From: Microvirga lotononidis
GTDB lineage: Bacteria > Pseudomonadota > Alphaproteobacteria > Rhizobiales > Beijerinckiaceae
Length of the DNA: 64,000 bases
Assembly: GCF_034627025.1 (NCBI RefSeq)
Contig: NZ_CP141049.1
Coordinates: forward strand, 744,001-808,000
Direction of reading: 5' to 3'
Part shown: piece by piece, positions 39,555 through 49,813 of the stretch
How positions within the stretch are numbered: position 1 is the first letter of the stretch
Layout: every line of letters starts with the position of its first letter
Position numbers and translations under genes: made by a program
Notes under the pieces: generated by a model
Database searches by the model: none
What the model was told of the DNA's origin: nothing
Seen by the model: the letters and a program-made list of their open reading frames with translations, nothing else

Positions 39555-39594
39555 CGAACGGTTCCATTGCTGGGTGAGTATCGCAGTTCAAAAC

Positions 39595-39609
39595 GCAAGA
39601 GCGATGCCA
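39595..39609 (-). promoter_or_regulatory. Sigma-54 promoter of nifB
   Basis: On the minus strand TGGCATCG-CTC-TTGC, with the invariant GG and GC at 24/12 spacing. It lies 41 bp before the nifB start. Confidence 0.8.
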
Positions 39610-39682
39610 CCCCCAAAAAACGATTCAATTCAATATGTTGGCTTTTCGTGTCCGATTCTGTCGGTTTGCTCCGACACCATTT

Positions 39683-39698
39683 TGTCAGGCTTCCGACA
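39683..39698 (-). promoter_or_regulatory. NifA upstream activator sequence for nifB
   Basis: Exact TGT-N10-ACA (TGTCAGGCTTCCGACA), 74 bp upstream of the -24 element of nifB. A looser TGT-N12-ACA lies beside it at about 39659-39676. Confidence 0.8.
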
Positions 39699-39796
39699 AT
39701 GGACAAGCGAATTGGGGTGCGAAAGGCGCCGCGTCTCAGACACATAGAGTGCCAAGAGGAGCATCTCCGGCCTGACGTGTGACGTCACCAGGACGT

Positions 39797-41557
39797 TTAG
39801 AACTTCTTCACCTCGATGCGATACCGGCGCAGAGCATAGCCGACCTGCCGCGGCGTGAGGCCGAGAATACGAGCCGCCTTGGCCTGAACCCAGCCGGCCT
39901 TCTCCATCGCGTCGATCAGCCGGTCGCGGTCCGCCAGACGCGGGCCCATTGCGGGCCAAGCGGGACCGTTCGGATCGCCGGCCTTGGCGGCCGGCACATC
40001 ACCCTCCGAAGCGCCGATGCGCCTGGCCGGCGGCGGCGATCCAACCGGCATCATGTTGCCCCGGGCGAGCGTGTCGATGGCCTTGCCGCCATGCGAACGG
40101 TCGGCGCCTTTCCAGAGGAGCGAAGAAAGGCACTGGCTGTTCTGGTAGGCGAAATCCGACGGAGCGATCGTGCTTGAACGTGCAAGTGTCGCCGTCCTTC
40201 GCACACAGTTTTCCAGCTCACGAATGTTACCAGGGAAGTCGCATTGCGAGAGCACCTCAAGCGCCGACGGCGCGAAGGCGAGCTCGCGATGGTTCTCCCT
40301 GTTGAACCGGTCGAGGAAGGCTTTCGCAAGGCGTGGAATATCGCCGGGTCGCTCTCTGAGCGGAGGCAGGACAATTGGCACCACATTGATGCGGTAGTAA
40401 AGGTCGGCCCTGAACTCCCCATTGACGACAGCCGTCTCGAGGTCCTTGTTGGTGGCGCATATCAGCCGGACGTCGACCTTTAGCGTCCTGGTGCCGCCGA
40501 CGCGCTCCAGTTCACCTTCCTGCAAGACGCGCAACAGCTTGGCTTGAAAGGCAGGCGAAATCTCGCCGATTTCATCAAGTAGCAGGGTTCCGCCATGCGC
40601 CAGTTCGAAACGGCCGGCGCGCTGCGAGACAGCTCCGGTGAAGGCGCCCTTTTCATGCCCAAACAGCTCCGATTCCAGCGTGCTTTCAGGCAGCGCGGCG
40701 CAGTTCAATTTGACGAAAGGCTTCTTGCTCCGCAGTGAAAGCTTATGGATGGCCTGTGCAAAGACTTCCTTGCCGGTGCCGCTTTCACCCCGCAGAAGCA
40801 CGGTGGTATTCGTCGGTGCCACGACCGAGACGGTTTCGAGCACCTGCTTGACTGCGGGACTTTCCCCGATAATCCAATCGACTTTGGCATGCGGATGCCG
40901 GGCGGGGCCGGTCCTCTCCTCGTTGAGCACTTTCTCCGGCCTCCGTTGCTCCTCGATAAGCCGTTGACCATCCATGCTCTGGATGCGATGGAGGCGGATG
41001 GTCTGGCCGACAAGGATGGCGACCATGGTCAGGAAGCGTACGTCCTCGTCGCAGCAGAAGCTGGCGGCATCGTCCCTGACGCGGTTGATCGACAATGTTC
41101 CAACGATATGATGCTCAGCCTTTACCGCGACACCAACAAAGGTAATTGGGATGGTGCCGCTGCTCGAAGTTGTTTGAAGGTCAACTTGAAACAGTTCGGA
41201 CTTGCGGACATCCTGTATGACGAGCGGCGTCCCCGTAGTGACGATTTGGTCGATTACGGCTTGCGGTATGACGCTGCGAAAGCCTGATTGAGGTGGGTAG
41301 GTGTTGCCGCCATTTGCAGTAATCTGCGGCTCTCCTTTAGCGTCTAGGACGACGATTGCTCCATGAGCTATTTGCAGAACTGAGGAGAGGATGTTCACGA
41401 CATTGACAAGCGTGATCTCCAGCGGGCCGGGCGTGGCCAGGACCTCAGATATTTCGTAAATAATGCTGAGCAAAATTTCCGCCTTGCGCATGGTTTTGGT
41501 GGGTGGTTCGGGCCGGGTGTTCCGAGGTCCGACTTCATCGACCCGATCCCGCAGCAT
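39797..41557 (-). CDS. nifA: NifA, sigma-54 dependent activator of nif genes
   Basis: 586 residues from 41557; an in-frame ATG at 41491 ([18 protein letters not shown]) is an equally good start. Order: GAF domain (about 35-185), AAA+ domain with Walker [15 protein letters not shown] and Walker [10 protein letters not shown], then a redox linker and a C-terminal Fis-type helix-turn-helix ([20 protein letters not shown]). The rhizobial motif C-x11-C-x19-C-x4-C is expected. Here [14 protein letters not shown] supplies the first two Cys and the last is in NSQC, but the third is Tyr (FAYQNSQC, codon 40145-40147). All four are essential in Bradyrhizobium NifA. The protein may be inactive, or its oxygen/redox response changed. 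Confidence 0.95.
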   Translation of the reverse strand: MLRDRVDEVGPRNTRPEPPTKTMRKAEILLSIIYEISEVLATPGPLEITLVNVVNILSSVLQIAHGAIVVLDAKGEPQITANGGNTYPPQSGFRSVIPQAVIDQIVTTGTPLVIQDVRKSELFQVDLQTTSSSGTIPITFVGVAVKAEHHIVGTLSINRVRDDAASFCCDEDVRFLTMVAILVGQTIRLHRIQSMDGQRLIEEQRRPEKVLNEERTGPARHPHAKVDWIIGESPAVKQVLETVSVVAPTNTTVLLRGESGTGKEVFAQAIHKLSLRSKKPFVKLNCAALPESTLESELFGHEKGAFTGAVSQRAGRFELAHGGTLLLDEIGEISPAFQAKLLRVLQEGELERVGGTRTLKVDVRLICATNKDLETAVVNGEFRADLYYRINVVPIVLPPLRERPGDIPRLAKAFLDRFNRENHRELAFAPSALEVLSQCDFPGNIRELENCVRRTATLARSSTIAPSDFAYQNSQCLSSLLWKGADRSHGGKAIDTLARGNMMPVGSPPPARRIGASEGDVPAAKAGDPNGPAWPAMGPRLADRDRLIDAMEKAGWVQAKAARILGLTPRQVGYALRRYRIEVKKF

Positions 41558-42251
41558 GTAAGTTATGGAAACCCCTCAGGGCTTGTCCAGGGTGCTCCTC
41601 CCCAGCGCCTTTTAGCCGCCTTGTTGCACGGATGAGCGATTTGGCGGCCGAAGTGGCATGGCGTAGGGGACCGCGTCCTCCTGATCTCGGATCTCCACCA
41701 TGCCGTTCAAGGCCGTTGATCGAGCGGATCATGTCGACTGCCGGCTGGAGTGTCTCGACGAAATCCTCGGGGTGCGGCTCGATGTTGAGTTGGATCCCTC
41801 CTCGCTCGAAGATCGGCACCAGCTCGTCCATGCTGTCCCAGAAGGCGGCTTCACAGATTTCCGTATGGCCGCCCGCACAGCAATTGTAAGAGGTGAAAGG
41901 CGAACTCGGCGCAGGCCCGCGGCCGAATTCCGAGTTCATGGTGTCACACTCGAGTTCCACCGCGATTCGAATCGCGTTCTTCCAGTAACGCATGGCCGCC
42001 AGTCGTTCGACCTGATGCGGGCTTGCCCAGCGGTACATCGGCAGCAGCGAGGCCAGTTTCACACCGCTGTCGCGCAACGCCTTTTTGAAGTCGCGGATAC
42101 GCTCGGGAGAAACGCGGGGGTTGACCCACCAGTCGAGGAAATCCACTCGCAGGGACAGTTCGATGTATTCGTAGCCCGGTTCTGCGACGAACTGCGGCAG
42201 TTCCAGGAGAGGCACGGGGCGGTGCATGTAGGGATCGAGCGCAATCTTCAT
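41535..42251 (-). pseudogene. Sugar isomerase/epimerase (TIM-barrel), C-terminally truncated
   Basis: The start MKIALDPYMHRPVPLLELPQ at 42251 and following EYIELSLRVDFLDWWVNPRV, CDTMNSEFGRGPAPS and IQLNIEPHPEDFVETLQPAV match xylose-isomerase-like sugar phosphate isomerases (PF01261), with the metal-binding Glu in LNIEPH. Family resemblance ends near residue 185, and the remaining frame (to 41535) is unrelated. About 120 residues are therefore lost. It is divergent from lacI at 42809, its likely regulator. Confidence 0.75.
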
Positions 42252-42712
42252 GTAGGCTCCTCCTCGATGCGTGGGTCTGTCGGGGGCGCTGGCCCCGCCC
42301 TTCATCAGTCGATGGCACACCCGCGTCGGCGCGGTCCATCTCTTCGCGATCTGCGCGGTTCCTCGACACCGGCACCTCGTGAGCCGAGGCAGGACCGCAC
42401 GACAAGCGGATGGCATTTCCGGCGGGCTTTCATGCCCATCTGTGGTCATGGGAGGAGCGGCTCGTCCCATTGCGGGAGACGAAACCTTCGCTCGCATCCT
42501 GATCGGATCGAGGAGTACTGTTTCACCGTATGAGGACTTAGGTCCAGACTGGCCGACAGATGGTTGCAGGACCATCCGGAGTTCTCCTGCTCCCGAGCAG
42601 GGGGCTCCTATCGTAGGGCGGCCTATGGGATCTTGTCTGGCATTGGTCTTGCCTCCTGTGCCGTGGGCGTCCTTGAGCGCCCTCATTGACGAGGTTTGAA
42701 ATCCCTACCAGT

Positions 42713-42788
42713 ATGAAAGAAATCTTGCAATGAAAGCTGACGGTTTTCTTTCAAGAACTTTCATCGCTGCCCTGGGAAAGAATGAAAG
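42713..42788 (+). promoter_or_regulatory. Cluster of TGAAAG half-sites upstream of the LacI-type regulator
   Basis: ATGAAAG occurs at 42713, 42730 and 42782, and its complement CTTTCA(T) at 42748 and 42758. Pairs form inverted repeats such as CTTTCAAGAACTTTCAT. The cluster overlaps the lacI start region and is a plausible operator for autoregulation and for control of the divergent sugar gene. The rest of the 42252-42808 gap holds no recognised gene. Confidence 0.45.
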
Positions 42789-42808
42789 AATCTGTCAAGG
42801 AGGGTCAG

Positions 42809-43843
42809 TTGAGCCGCCCTACCATCGCCGATGTGGCCAAGGTTGCCAATGTCAGCGTGTCAACGGTCGATCGTGTCCTGAGCGGCCGCCATCGCGTGCG
42901 GGAGGCAACCGCCCAACAGGTGCTACGTGCCGCAGAGGCCATCGGCTTCTATGGCACCGGGATGATCCGTCACCGCCTTAGGCAGGATCGGCCTACCCGC
43001 ACCCTCGGCTTCCTCCTCCAGCAGCCGCAACGCTCGTTTTACAAAATGCTCGGGCAGGACCTGAAGGAGGCGACGGATGCCTCGACGACTATCAGGGGCC
43101 GGGCGGTGGTGAGGTTCCGGGACGACCTGGCGCCGGAGGTCGCCGCGGAACGCCTCCTCCAGCTTGGGCGGGACTGCGATGCCGTGGCGGTCGTCGCCGC
43201 AGATCACCCCAAGGTGACGCAGGCGATCGACACTCTGCACGGGGAAGGTGTGCCTGTATTCGCGCTCATTTCCGACCTCCCGGCGGCGAACCGTGCCGGT
43301 TACGTAGGGCTGGACAACTGGAAGGTCGGCGGCACCGCGGCTTGGTTCATCGCCAACATGTGCAGGACGCCGGGAAAGATCGGCGTCTATGTGGGGAGCC
43401 ATCGCTTCCTGAGCCAAGATGTCAGCGAAATGCGCTTCCGTTCGTACTTCCGCGAACATGCGCCGGAGTTTCAGTTGCTCGAGTCCGTGGCAACCCTCGA
43501 GGACCCGCGCTACGCCTATGAAATCACCCTGGATTTGTCGCGGCGGATACCGGATCTGGTTGGCATTTACGTCGCCGGTGGCGGCATCACTGGCGTCATC
43601 CGAGCCTTGCGTGAGGACCCGAGCGCCTTATCCCGAAACCTTGTGGTGATCGGACGGGAACTGATACCTGAGACCATTGCCGGGATCGTTGATGGTGTGA
43701 TCAATGTTGTCCTGTCGCATCCGAGGAGATTGTTGGCCGACACGCTGGTCGAGGCGATGGCGCAATCAACGATCAGCAACCAAGGCGGCAACATCGTGCA
43801 ACGTGTCATTCCCTTCGAGATCTACATGGCCGAAAATGTTTGA
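42809..43843 (+). CDS. LacI-family transcriptional regulator
   Basis: 344 residues if started at TTG 42809 (AAGGAGG lies 5 bases before it); the ATG at 42782 would put the ribosome site inside the gene. The LacI helix-turn-helix is PTIADVAKVANVSVSTVDRV with the hinge LSGRHRVREATAQQVLRAAE, followed by a periplasmic-binding-protein-like sensor domain (LLQLGRDCDAVAVVAADHPK, LVGIYVAGGGITGVIRALRE). This subtype accompanies ABC sugar transporters and isomerases, fitting the divergent isomerase remnant. The catabolic genes themselves are gone. Confidence 0.9.
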   Translation: MSRPTIADVAKVANVSVSTVDRVLSGRHRVREATAQQVLRAAEAIGFYGTGMIRHRLRQDRPTRTLGFLLQQPQRSFYKMLGQDLKEATDASTTIRGRAVVRFRDDLAPEVAAERLLQLGRDCDAVAVVAADHPKVTQAIDTLHGEGVPVFALISDLPAANRAGYVGLDNWKVGGTAAWFIANMCRTPGKIGVYVGSHRFLSQDVSEMRFRSYFREHAPEFQLLESVATLEDPRYAYEITLDLSRRIPDLVGIYVAGGGITGVIRALREDPSALSRNLVVIGRELIPETIAGIVDGVINVVLSHPRRLLADTLVEAMAQSTISNQGGNIVQRVIPFEIYMAENV

Positions 43844-44156
43844 GCCGGGGCGGCCAAGGCAGCCCGACATAGCACGGAGCCGGACATTGAGTGGCGTGCA
43901 GAGGGCGCATTAATGAGCGAACCCTAGACAGCGTCGTCTAGCAGCCCGTCGGACTTAGGGCCCCGGAGGGATATAGGCTAGCCCGGTTAATTCACGGCGC
44001 CCCTTTTAATGTCTGCTGTGCGAGCCTTGCTGGTGGTTCCGACCGGATTTCAGGCATGACTTCACCACCGCCGAGCCTTCGGCTGGGCGGACGAGGATGG
44101 CGGGTTTGCGGGTGGACGGGACAGGGCTCAGGTCAGGGGCGTGTGCGCCCCTGCGA
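43844..44156. other. Spacer between lacI and the IS1380 remnant
   Basis: About 310 bases with no credible gene. The right part probably includes the terminal region of the IS1380 element; no clear terminator or repeat was identified. Confidence 0.3.
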
Positions 44157-45160
44157 TCAGGTGACGAGACGCGGCATCCGGCCGAGGACCACCCGCAGGA
44201 TCGTCTGGTCAGGACAGGCGCTCGGCAAGTGCAGCCGGATCTGGGTTTTCAGTTCCACCACCCGGGCGGCAATCTTGATCAGCCGCAGCCGCAAGGTATC
44301 GCATTGCGCGATGCGCCAGAGTGAGCGCTTCGGCATCAGCACGCGCAGACCCCACATCAGCCAATAGGCGCCCGCGTGCAGAAACAGCCGGAACTGGTTC
44401 GCCGTCGCTTTGGTGCAGGAGGTGCGATCGGCCGAGAGATGCGCCTTCCAGGCCTTGATGTGGTTTTCCGCCATGCCGCGCCGGCAGTAGATCCGCTCGT
44501 AGAGGGTTTTGGCGCGGCCACCGGGAAGATTGGTGACGATGAAGCGCGTGTCGCTGCCCTGCGCGCCGGCCTCGACCCGGGCGATGATGCGCTCGACCCG
44601 GCTCCAACTTTGAGCCCCATCGAAGAACTCCGTGAAGCGCCGCACCTTGCCGTTCAGAGGAGCCGCGGCAAAGCGCGCTGCCCGGCGTCAATTAGCTTGA
44701 GCCGCTCATCCTAATTGACGCGCAATCAAAAGCCTTGACCACCAGCGACAATTAGGAAAGCATCACCATGGCTCGCAGGCGCTCACCATAGTTGACGCAC
44801 CGCTCATCCTAATCGTCGCGCTATAGCGCGCCCTGGCGCTCGCCTCCAGGCCCGTGACGTGCCGGCGCAGAGTGGAGGTCGTCGCCACGCCGAGAATGAA
44901 GTCGACGCCGTTGGCGCGGCACCAATCGATCACCAGCGGGCCGCAGTAATGGCTGTCGGCCCGGATCAGGATGCGGGTGCTGGGCCAGTGAGCGCGGATC
45001 GCCCGGATGAGCCGGCGCAGGTGAGCTCGGATCTCGCTGCCCTTGGGTCGCTTGGCCGGGCGCAGCACGGCCGTGACGAAACGGCCTTCACCATCGAACA
45101 CCACCATGGGCTGGAAGCCGTATTCGTCGTAGTGGCCATTGAACAGGCGCAGTTGCTGAT
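44157..45160 (-). pseudogene. IS1380-family transposase, N-terminally truncated and split
   Basis: The middle part is read from 45160 to about 44826 (QQLRLFNGHYDEYGFQPMVV..., RILIRADSHYCGPLVIDWCR with a catalytic Asp, THSTLRRHVTGLEAS-like). The C-terminal part is at 44689-44157 (APLNGKVRRFTEFFDGAQSW, MAENHIKAWKAHLSADRTSC with E). They are separated by a small repeat-bearing insert at 44690-44825. The N-terminal third is missing where the IS3 element begins at 45161. It is non-functional. Confidence 0.85.
44690..44825. repeat. Short repeat-bearing insert within IS1380
   Basis: About 135 bp with three degenerate 19-bp direct repeats (44704-44722, 44781-44799 and 44802-44820, pattern GCTCAyCmTArTyGwCGCr) and an inverted CAATTAGG. 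Such multiple end repeats are typical of IS21-like termini, so this may be a deletion derivative of such an element or a MITE. Confidence 0.5.
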
Positions 45161-45210
45161 TGAACCGTCCCGGGATTCCCGGAGGCTCCAACTCCTGACA
45201 GGATGGAGCC

Positions 45211-45537
45211 ATGACGAAGCGAACACCCCCGTATTCACCAGAGGTCCGCGAGCGGGCGGTCCGGATGGTTTTCGAGCACCGCGACGAGTACGCCTCCCAG
45301 TATGAGGCGATCCTGTCGATTGCGGCCAAGATCGGCTGCTCGCGTGAGACGCTGCGCCACTGGGTGCGGCAGGCCGGGTGCGACCAGGGCCTTCGCCCCG
45401 GGCCGACGAGCCAGGAGCAGGAGAAGATCAAGGCCCTTGAGCGGGAGGTACGCGAACTGCGCCAGGCCAACGAGATCCTGCGCAAGGCCAGCGCGTATTT
45501 TGCCCAGGCGGAGCTCGACCGCCGCTTCAAGCCATGA
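45211..45537 (+). CDS. IS3-family OrfA
   Basis: 108 residues: helix-turn-helix ([40 protein letters not shown]) and a leucine-zipper-like tail ([20 protein letters not shown]). It is intact. The stop overlaps the OrfB start as ATGA (45534-45537). Without a working OrfB it cannot transpose on its own. Confidence 0.92.
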   Translation: MTKRTPPYSPEVRERAVRMVFEHRDEYASQYEAILSIAAKIGCSRETLRHWVRQAGCDQGLRPGPTSQEQEKIKALEREVRELRQANEILRKASAYFAQAELDRRFKP

Positions 45538-46304
45538 AGGCCTTCATCGACGAGCATCGTGAGGTCTACGGGGTCAGCCGATCTGCCGTAGGACCACCGT
45601 CAGCGACGCCGCTGCCCCTTGCCCGCGCGACCGGGTCAACCGGCAGTTCACGGCGCCGCGGCCGAACGCCTTATGGGTGAGCGACTTCACCTTTGTCGCG
45701 ACCGGGTCGGGCTTTGTCTATGTGGCCTTCGTGATCGATGCCTTCGCCCACCGGATCGTGGGCTGGCGTGCGTCACGCTCGGCTCGGGCCGAGCTCGATG
45801 CTCGATGCTCGATGCTCTCGAGCAAGCTCTCCATGACCGGCAGCCCTGGCAAGCCAACCTCATTCACCACAGCGATAGAGGGGGTCAATACGTGTCACTG
45901 AAGTACACCGAGCGCCTCGCCGAGGCGGGGATTGAGCCATCGGTCGGCAGTGTTGGCGACGCGTACGACTGCTCTGGCGGAAACCGTCATCGGCCTGTTC
46001 AAGACTGAGGTGATCCATCGGCGTGGTCCGTGGCGCTCCTTTGAGGCCGTCGAATTCGTCACCCTCGAATGGGTCGATTGGTACAACAACCGGCGCCTGC
46101 TCGAGTCCATTGCGGATACCGACGCAATCCGTCCATGTGTACCGACTTGAAGTCGTCCCCGGTTCCGATTTGATCCCGTCCACCCTTCCGACTTGAAGCC
46201 GTCCCTCCTTCCGATTTGATCCCGTCCAGGGATCGGTCTGAAGAACCCTGCTGCACCGGGTCATCCGATTGGGGCATTGCGACCTCTCCACCAGAGAGGA
46301 CGCG

Positions 46305-47837
46305 ATGCCAGCAAACAGAGAGATGACCATGCGACAGATGCGGCAAGTGCTGCGGCTCCACGCCAGCCAAACCAGCGATCGCGAGATCGGCCGGATTGTC
46401 GGTGCGGCGCGCTCGACCGTGCGCGATGCCATCCAGCGGGCCAAGGCGGCCGGGCTGGCCTGGCCCCTGCCGGAGGACCTGACCGACGCGGCCCTGGAGG
46501 AGAAGCTGTTCGCCCGGGCGGGCACCCGGGTCGGAACGCGCCGCCGGCCGGAGCCGGATTGGGCTCACCTGGTCCAGGAACTCAAGCGGCCCGGCGTCAG
46601 CATCGCCATCCTGCATGAGGAGTACCGGGCAGACCATCCGGACGGCTACGGCTATTCGCGTTTCTGCGACCTGGTCCGCTCCTTCGAGCGCCGCCTGACG
46701 CCGACCATGCGTCAGCATCACGTCGCCGGCGACAAGGTGTTCGTGGATTACTCGGGCAAGAAGCTGCCGATCGTCGATCCACTCACCGGCGAGATCCGCC
46801 AGGCCGAGATCTTCGTCGCGGTGCTCGGCGCCTCCAACCTGACCTATGCCGAAGCCACCTGGACCCAGACCCTGCCGGATTGGATCGAGGCGCATGTGCG
46901 CATGTTCCGGTTCCAGGGTGGCGTGACCAAGCTCGTCGTGCCGGACAACCTGAAGAGCGGCGTCCACAAGGCCTCGTTCTACGATCCCGAGATCAACCGC
47001 AGCTACGGCAAGATGGCGGCCCATTACGCGGTCGGCATTTTGCCAGCCCGACCGCGCCGGCCGAAGGACAAAGCCAAAGTCGAGGCCGGGGTGCGCTTCG
47101 CCCAATCCTACATTCTCGGTCGCCTGCGCCACCGCACCTTCTTCTCGCTCCAGGAGGCCAATGCCGCGATCGCCGAGGCCGTCGAGCGGATGAACAGCGT
47201 ACCCATGCGCCGGCTCGGCGTCAGCCGGCGCCAGTTGTTCGAGACGATCGAGAAGCCGGCCCTCGCACCCCTGCCGGCCGAGGACTACGTCTTCGCGCAG
47301 TGGCAGTTCGCCCGGGTCGGGCTCGACTACCACATCGAGGTCGAGGGCTTCTTCTACTCGGTGCCATTTGGCCTCATCGGCCAGCAGGTCGAGGTGCGCG
47401 TCACCCAGCGCACGATCGAGGCCTTCCACAAAGGCGGACGCGTCGCGGCCCACGCGCGGCGTTATGCGGGACGGGCGCATGGCACGCAGGCCGAGCACAT
47501 GCCGAGCTCGCATCGCCGCTATGCCGCCTGGTCGCCCGAGCGCTTCCGCTCCTGGGCGGCGTCGATCGGCCCCAACACCGAGGGGCTGATTGCCGCCATT
47601 CTGTCCGCCCGCCGCCATCCCGAGCAGGGCTTTCGCACCTGCATCGGGGTTTTGCAGCACATGCGCGGCATCCCGCAGGAGCGTGTCGAGGCGGTCGCGG
47701 CCAAAGCCCTGGCGATCCAGGCGCTGACCTACAAGAGCATCGTGTCGCTTCTCGACACCTACCGCGAGCGCGCTCCCGCCGCCGATACGCCCGTTCTCAC
47801 CCACCCCAATGTCCGCGGACCGGGGTATTTCCACTGA
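46305..47837 (+). CDS. istA: IS21 transposase IstA
   Basis: 510 residues from the ATG at 46305 (MPANREMTMRQMRQVLRLHA). Helix-turn-helix (TSDREIGRIVGAARSTVRDA), DDE core (VFVDYSGKKLPIVDP with D; LVVPDNLKSGVHKASFYDPE with D; RPRRPKDKAKVEAGVRFAQS with E) and a basic C-terminal domain. Intact. istB starts 13 bp downstream. Confidence 0.94.
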   Translation: MPANREMTMRQMRQVLRLHASQTSDREIGRIVGAARSTVRDAIQRAKAAGLAWPLPEDLTDAALEEKLFARAGTRVGTRRRPEPDWAHLVQELKRPGVSIAILHEEYRADHPDGYGYSRFCDLVRSFERRLTPTMRQHHVAGDKVFVDYSGKKLPIVDPLTGEIRQAEIFVAVLGASNLTYAEATWTQTLPDWIEAHVRMFRFQGGVTKLVVPDNLKSGVHKASFYDPEINRSYGKMAAHYAVGILPARPRRPKDKAKVEAGVRFAQSYILGRLRHRTFFSLQEANAAIAEAVERMNSVPMRRLGVSRRQLFETIEKPALAPLPAEDYVFAQWQFARVGLDYHIEVEGFFYSVPFGLIGQQVEVRVTQRTIEAFHKGGRVAAHARRYAGRAHGTQAEHMPSSHRRYAAWSPERFRSWAASIGPNTEGLIAAILSARRHPEQGFRTCIGVLQHMRGIPQERVEAVAAKALAIQALTYKSIVSLLDTYRERAPAADTPVLTHPNVRGPGYFH

Positions 47838-47850
47838 CAGGAGACCGACC

Positions 47851-48597
47851 ATGTTGATCCATCCCACCCTCGACCAGCTTCACGCGCTGGGCCTGCACGG
47901 CATGGCCAAAGGCTTCAAGGCGCTCAGCGCCACTCCCGAGGCTGACGCGCTCGGCCATGCCGAATGGCTCGGCCTGATCCTCGATCATGAAGTGACGACG
48001 CGGCAGCAGAAGCGCTGCGAGACCCGGGCCAAAACGGCCAAACTGCGCCATCCCGCCAGCGTCGAGGATGTTGACTTCCGGGCCGCACGCGGCCTCGACC
48101 GGGCGCTGTTTCTCAAGCTGGCCACCTGCGACTGGATCCGCGAGCGGCGCAATCTGTTGATCACCGGCCCGTGCGGGGTCGGGAAGAGCTGGCTCGCCTG
48201 CGCCCTGGGACACCGGGCCTGCCGGGAGGACCTGTCGGTGCTCTACCATCGTGTGCCACGGCTGTTTGCGGCGCTCGATCTCGCCCGCAGCGATGGCCGC
48301 TACTCTCGCCTGTTACGCAGTCTTGCCCGGGCCAAGCTGCTGATCCTCGACGACTGGGGTCCTGAGGCGCTCACCGGCGAGCAGCAGCGCGATCTGCTGG
48401 AAATCGTCGAGGACCGCTACGATGCCGGTTCGCTGCTGATCACGAGCCAGGTGCCGGTCGAGAACTGGTACGCGATGATCGGCAGCGTTCCGACGCTGGC
48501 GGACGCCATCCTCGATCGGGTCGTGCACAACGCCTACCGGATTAATCTGACCGGCGAGAGCCTGCGCAAGACCCGCCACACGCCAGCCGACGCTTGA
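47851..48597 (+). CDS. istB: IS21 helper ATPase IstB
   Basis: 248 residues (MLIHPTLDQLHALGLHGMAK...). AAA+ ATPase with Walker A ITGPCGVGKSWLACALG, Walker B AKLLILDDWG and the sensor region SLLITSQVPVENWYAMIG. IstB assembles on target DNA and stimulates IstA. Intact. Confidence 0.95.
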   Translation: MLIHPTLDQLHALGLHGMAKGFKALSATPEADALGHAEWLGLILDHEVTTRQQKRCETRAKTAKLRHPASVEDVDFRAARGLDRALFLKLATCDWIRERRNLLITGPCGVGKSWLACALGHRACREDLSVLYHRVPRLFAALDLARSDGRYSRLLRSLARAKLLILDDWGPEALTGEQQRDLLEIVEDRYDAGSLLITSQVPVENWYAMIGSVPTLADAILDRVVHNAYRINLTGESLRKTRHTPADA

Positions 48598-48865
48598 CCA
48601 GCGTCACCACCTCAACCACCATCCATCACTGACCCGAAGAGCGGCGCTCAGGTGGACGACTTCACCTCGGACCCATGGACGGCTTGAAATCGGAATGCCT
48701 GGACGGCTTCAGATTGGACGAAGTGGACGGCTTCGTCGGTATCCTCAAGTCCATCGGCAGCATTCCGCCCGCCGAGGCGGAAGCCACCTACTATGCCCAG
48801 CTTGAGCTCACGCCGATGGCCGCATAGAATCCAAGCCAATTAGCCTCCGGAAAATCCGGCGCGGT

Positions 48866-49813
48866 TCAATACGGGTGGGCTCTGTTGTTCCGCCGCGCCA
48901 TCTGGCGATTATAGATCAGTCGTCCTGCCACGCCGTCGAATTGCTCTTGCGTCACGATGGCCGGCACCGAGGCCACTGCAATCCAGTCTGCGGGGGCGGT
49001 CTTGTGGCACGTCCCGCCCGCCGGATGGGCCGGGAGCAGGGCTGAGCGTCGCTTGTGACAGAGACCGAAGCGCTTCCGGTTCGCGAACACCTGACCGGTG
49101 TAGGTTGGATTGGTCAGCAGGCAGCGCAACGCCGACGGGCTCCAGGTCGGGTGACCTAAGGGAGAGGGAATGCCAAGCCGCGCCAAGCGCCGAACCAAGT
49201 CGATGATCGTGGTCCCGTCGACATACCAGGCGAAGATGTCCCGGACGACAGCGGCTTGGGCGGCGTTGAGGCGCACCCCGGCGGGATTGCGAGGGTGGTT
49301 GGGATCAAGCTCATAGCCGTACGGCGCCTTGGTCCAGGGCAAGAGTGTCCCGGCCCGCAGCCGGCGTAACCCATGCTGGACAACTCGACCGCGCCGCATG
49401 CGCTCCGCAATCAGGGTGCGCTCATACTCGGCCACGGCGCCGCGGATCTGGAGGAGGAGTTGATCGTGCGGATCCTGGCTCATCGGGCGGTCGAGGAAGT
49501 CGACCTGGGCCCCATGCTTTTGCAGCTCTTCAACCAATAGCACCTGATGCACATAGTTGCGCGCCAGACGATCCGGAGCTGTGATCAGGATCCGGTCGAG
49601 TTTGGCATTGGTGGCAGCCTCGCGCAGGGCATCGAGCCCCGGACGGTGCAGGTTGGCGCCACTGTAGCCGTCGTCTCGAAAGACATGCTTGAGAGGCAGA
49701 TCCTCGCCATGGGTCAGAGCATGGGCACGCAGCCGTTCGATCTGCTGCTCAATCGACTGGCTCTGGACCTGACGCGGGGTTGAGACGCGCACGTAAGCGG
49801 CTAGGATCGGCAT
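48866..49813 (-). pseudogene. Large serine recombinase (element C), C-terminally truncated
   Basis: The start MPILAAYVRVSTPRQVQSQS (nucleophile Ser in RVST) is followed by DDGYSGANLHRPGLDALREA, TAPDRLARNYVHQVLLVEEL, RGAVAEYERTLIAERMRRGR and LTNPTYTGQVFANRKRFGLC. It is close to the element B recombinase. It ends QMARRNNRAHPY where IS3 sequence supplies the stop, losing the zinc ribbon and coiled coil (about 200 residues). Confidence 0.88.

Larger units (their letters stand above)
46111..48746 (+). mobile_element. IS21-family element
   Basis: Ends are TGCGGATACCGACG (46111) and, on the minus strand, TGAGGATACCGACG (48746). AGTCCAT occurs at both flanks (46104-46110 and 48748-48754) as the target duplication. 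Multiple internal repeats with the core CCGTCCA near both ends are typical of IS21. It carries istA and istB. Confidence 0.88.
45534..48826 (+). pseudogene. IS3-family OrfB, deleted, frameshifted and split by IS21
   Basis: It starts [17 protein letters not shown] at 45534, then loses about 90 residues of the usual linker. The integrase core is read in shifting frames: WVSDFTFVATGSGFVYVAFV, LIHHSDRGGQYVSLKYTERL, ETVIGLFKTEVIHRRGPWRS (E). The C-terminus (IGSIPPAEAEATYYAQLEL, ending PMAA) resumes at 48748-48826 after the IS21. Several indels plus the insertion make it dead. Confidence 0.85.
45161..48868 (+). mobile_element. IS3-family element interrupted by an IS21 element
   Basis: Left end near 45164 (TGAACCGTCCCGGGATTCCC on the plus strand) and right end near 48868 (minus strand TGAACCGCGCCGGATTTTCC) are inverted repeats. 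Removing the IS21 at 46111-48746 rejoins the OrfB reading at LLESI-GSIPPAEAEA. The right end cuts the recombinase gene of element C, and the left end cuts the IS1380. Confidence 0.8.

Noticed and set aside
43950..44156. Terminator or small RNA after lacI
   Set aside because: No stable hairpin followed by T residues was found.
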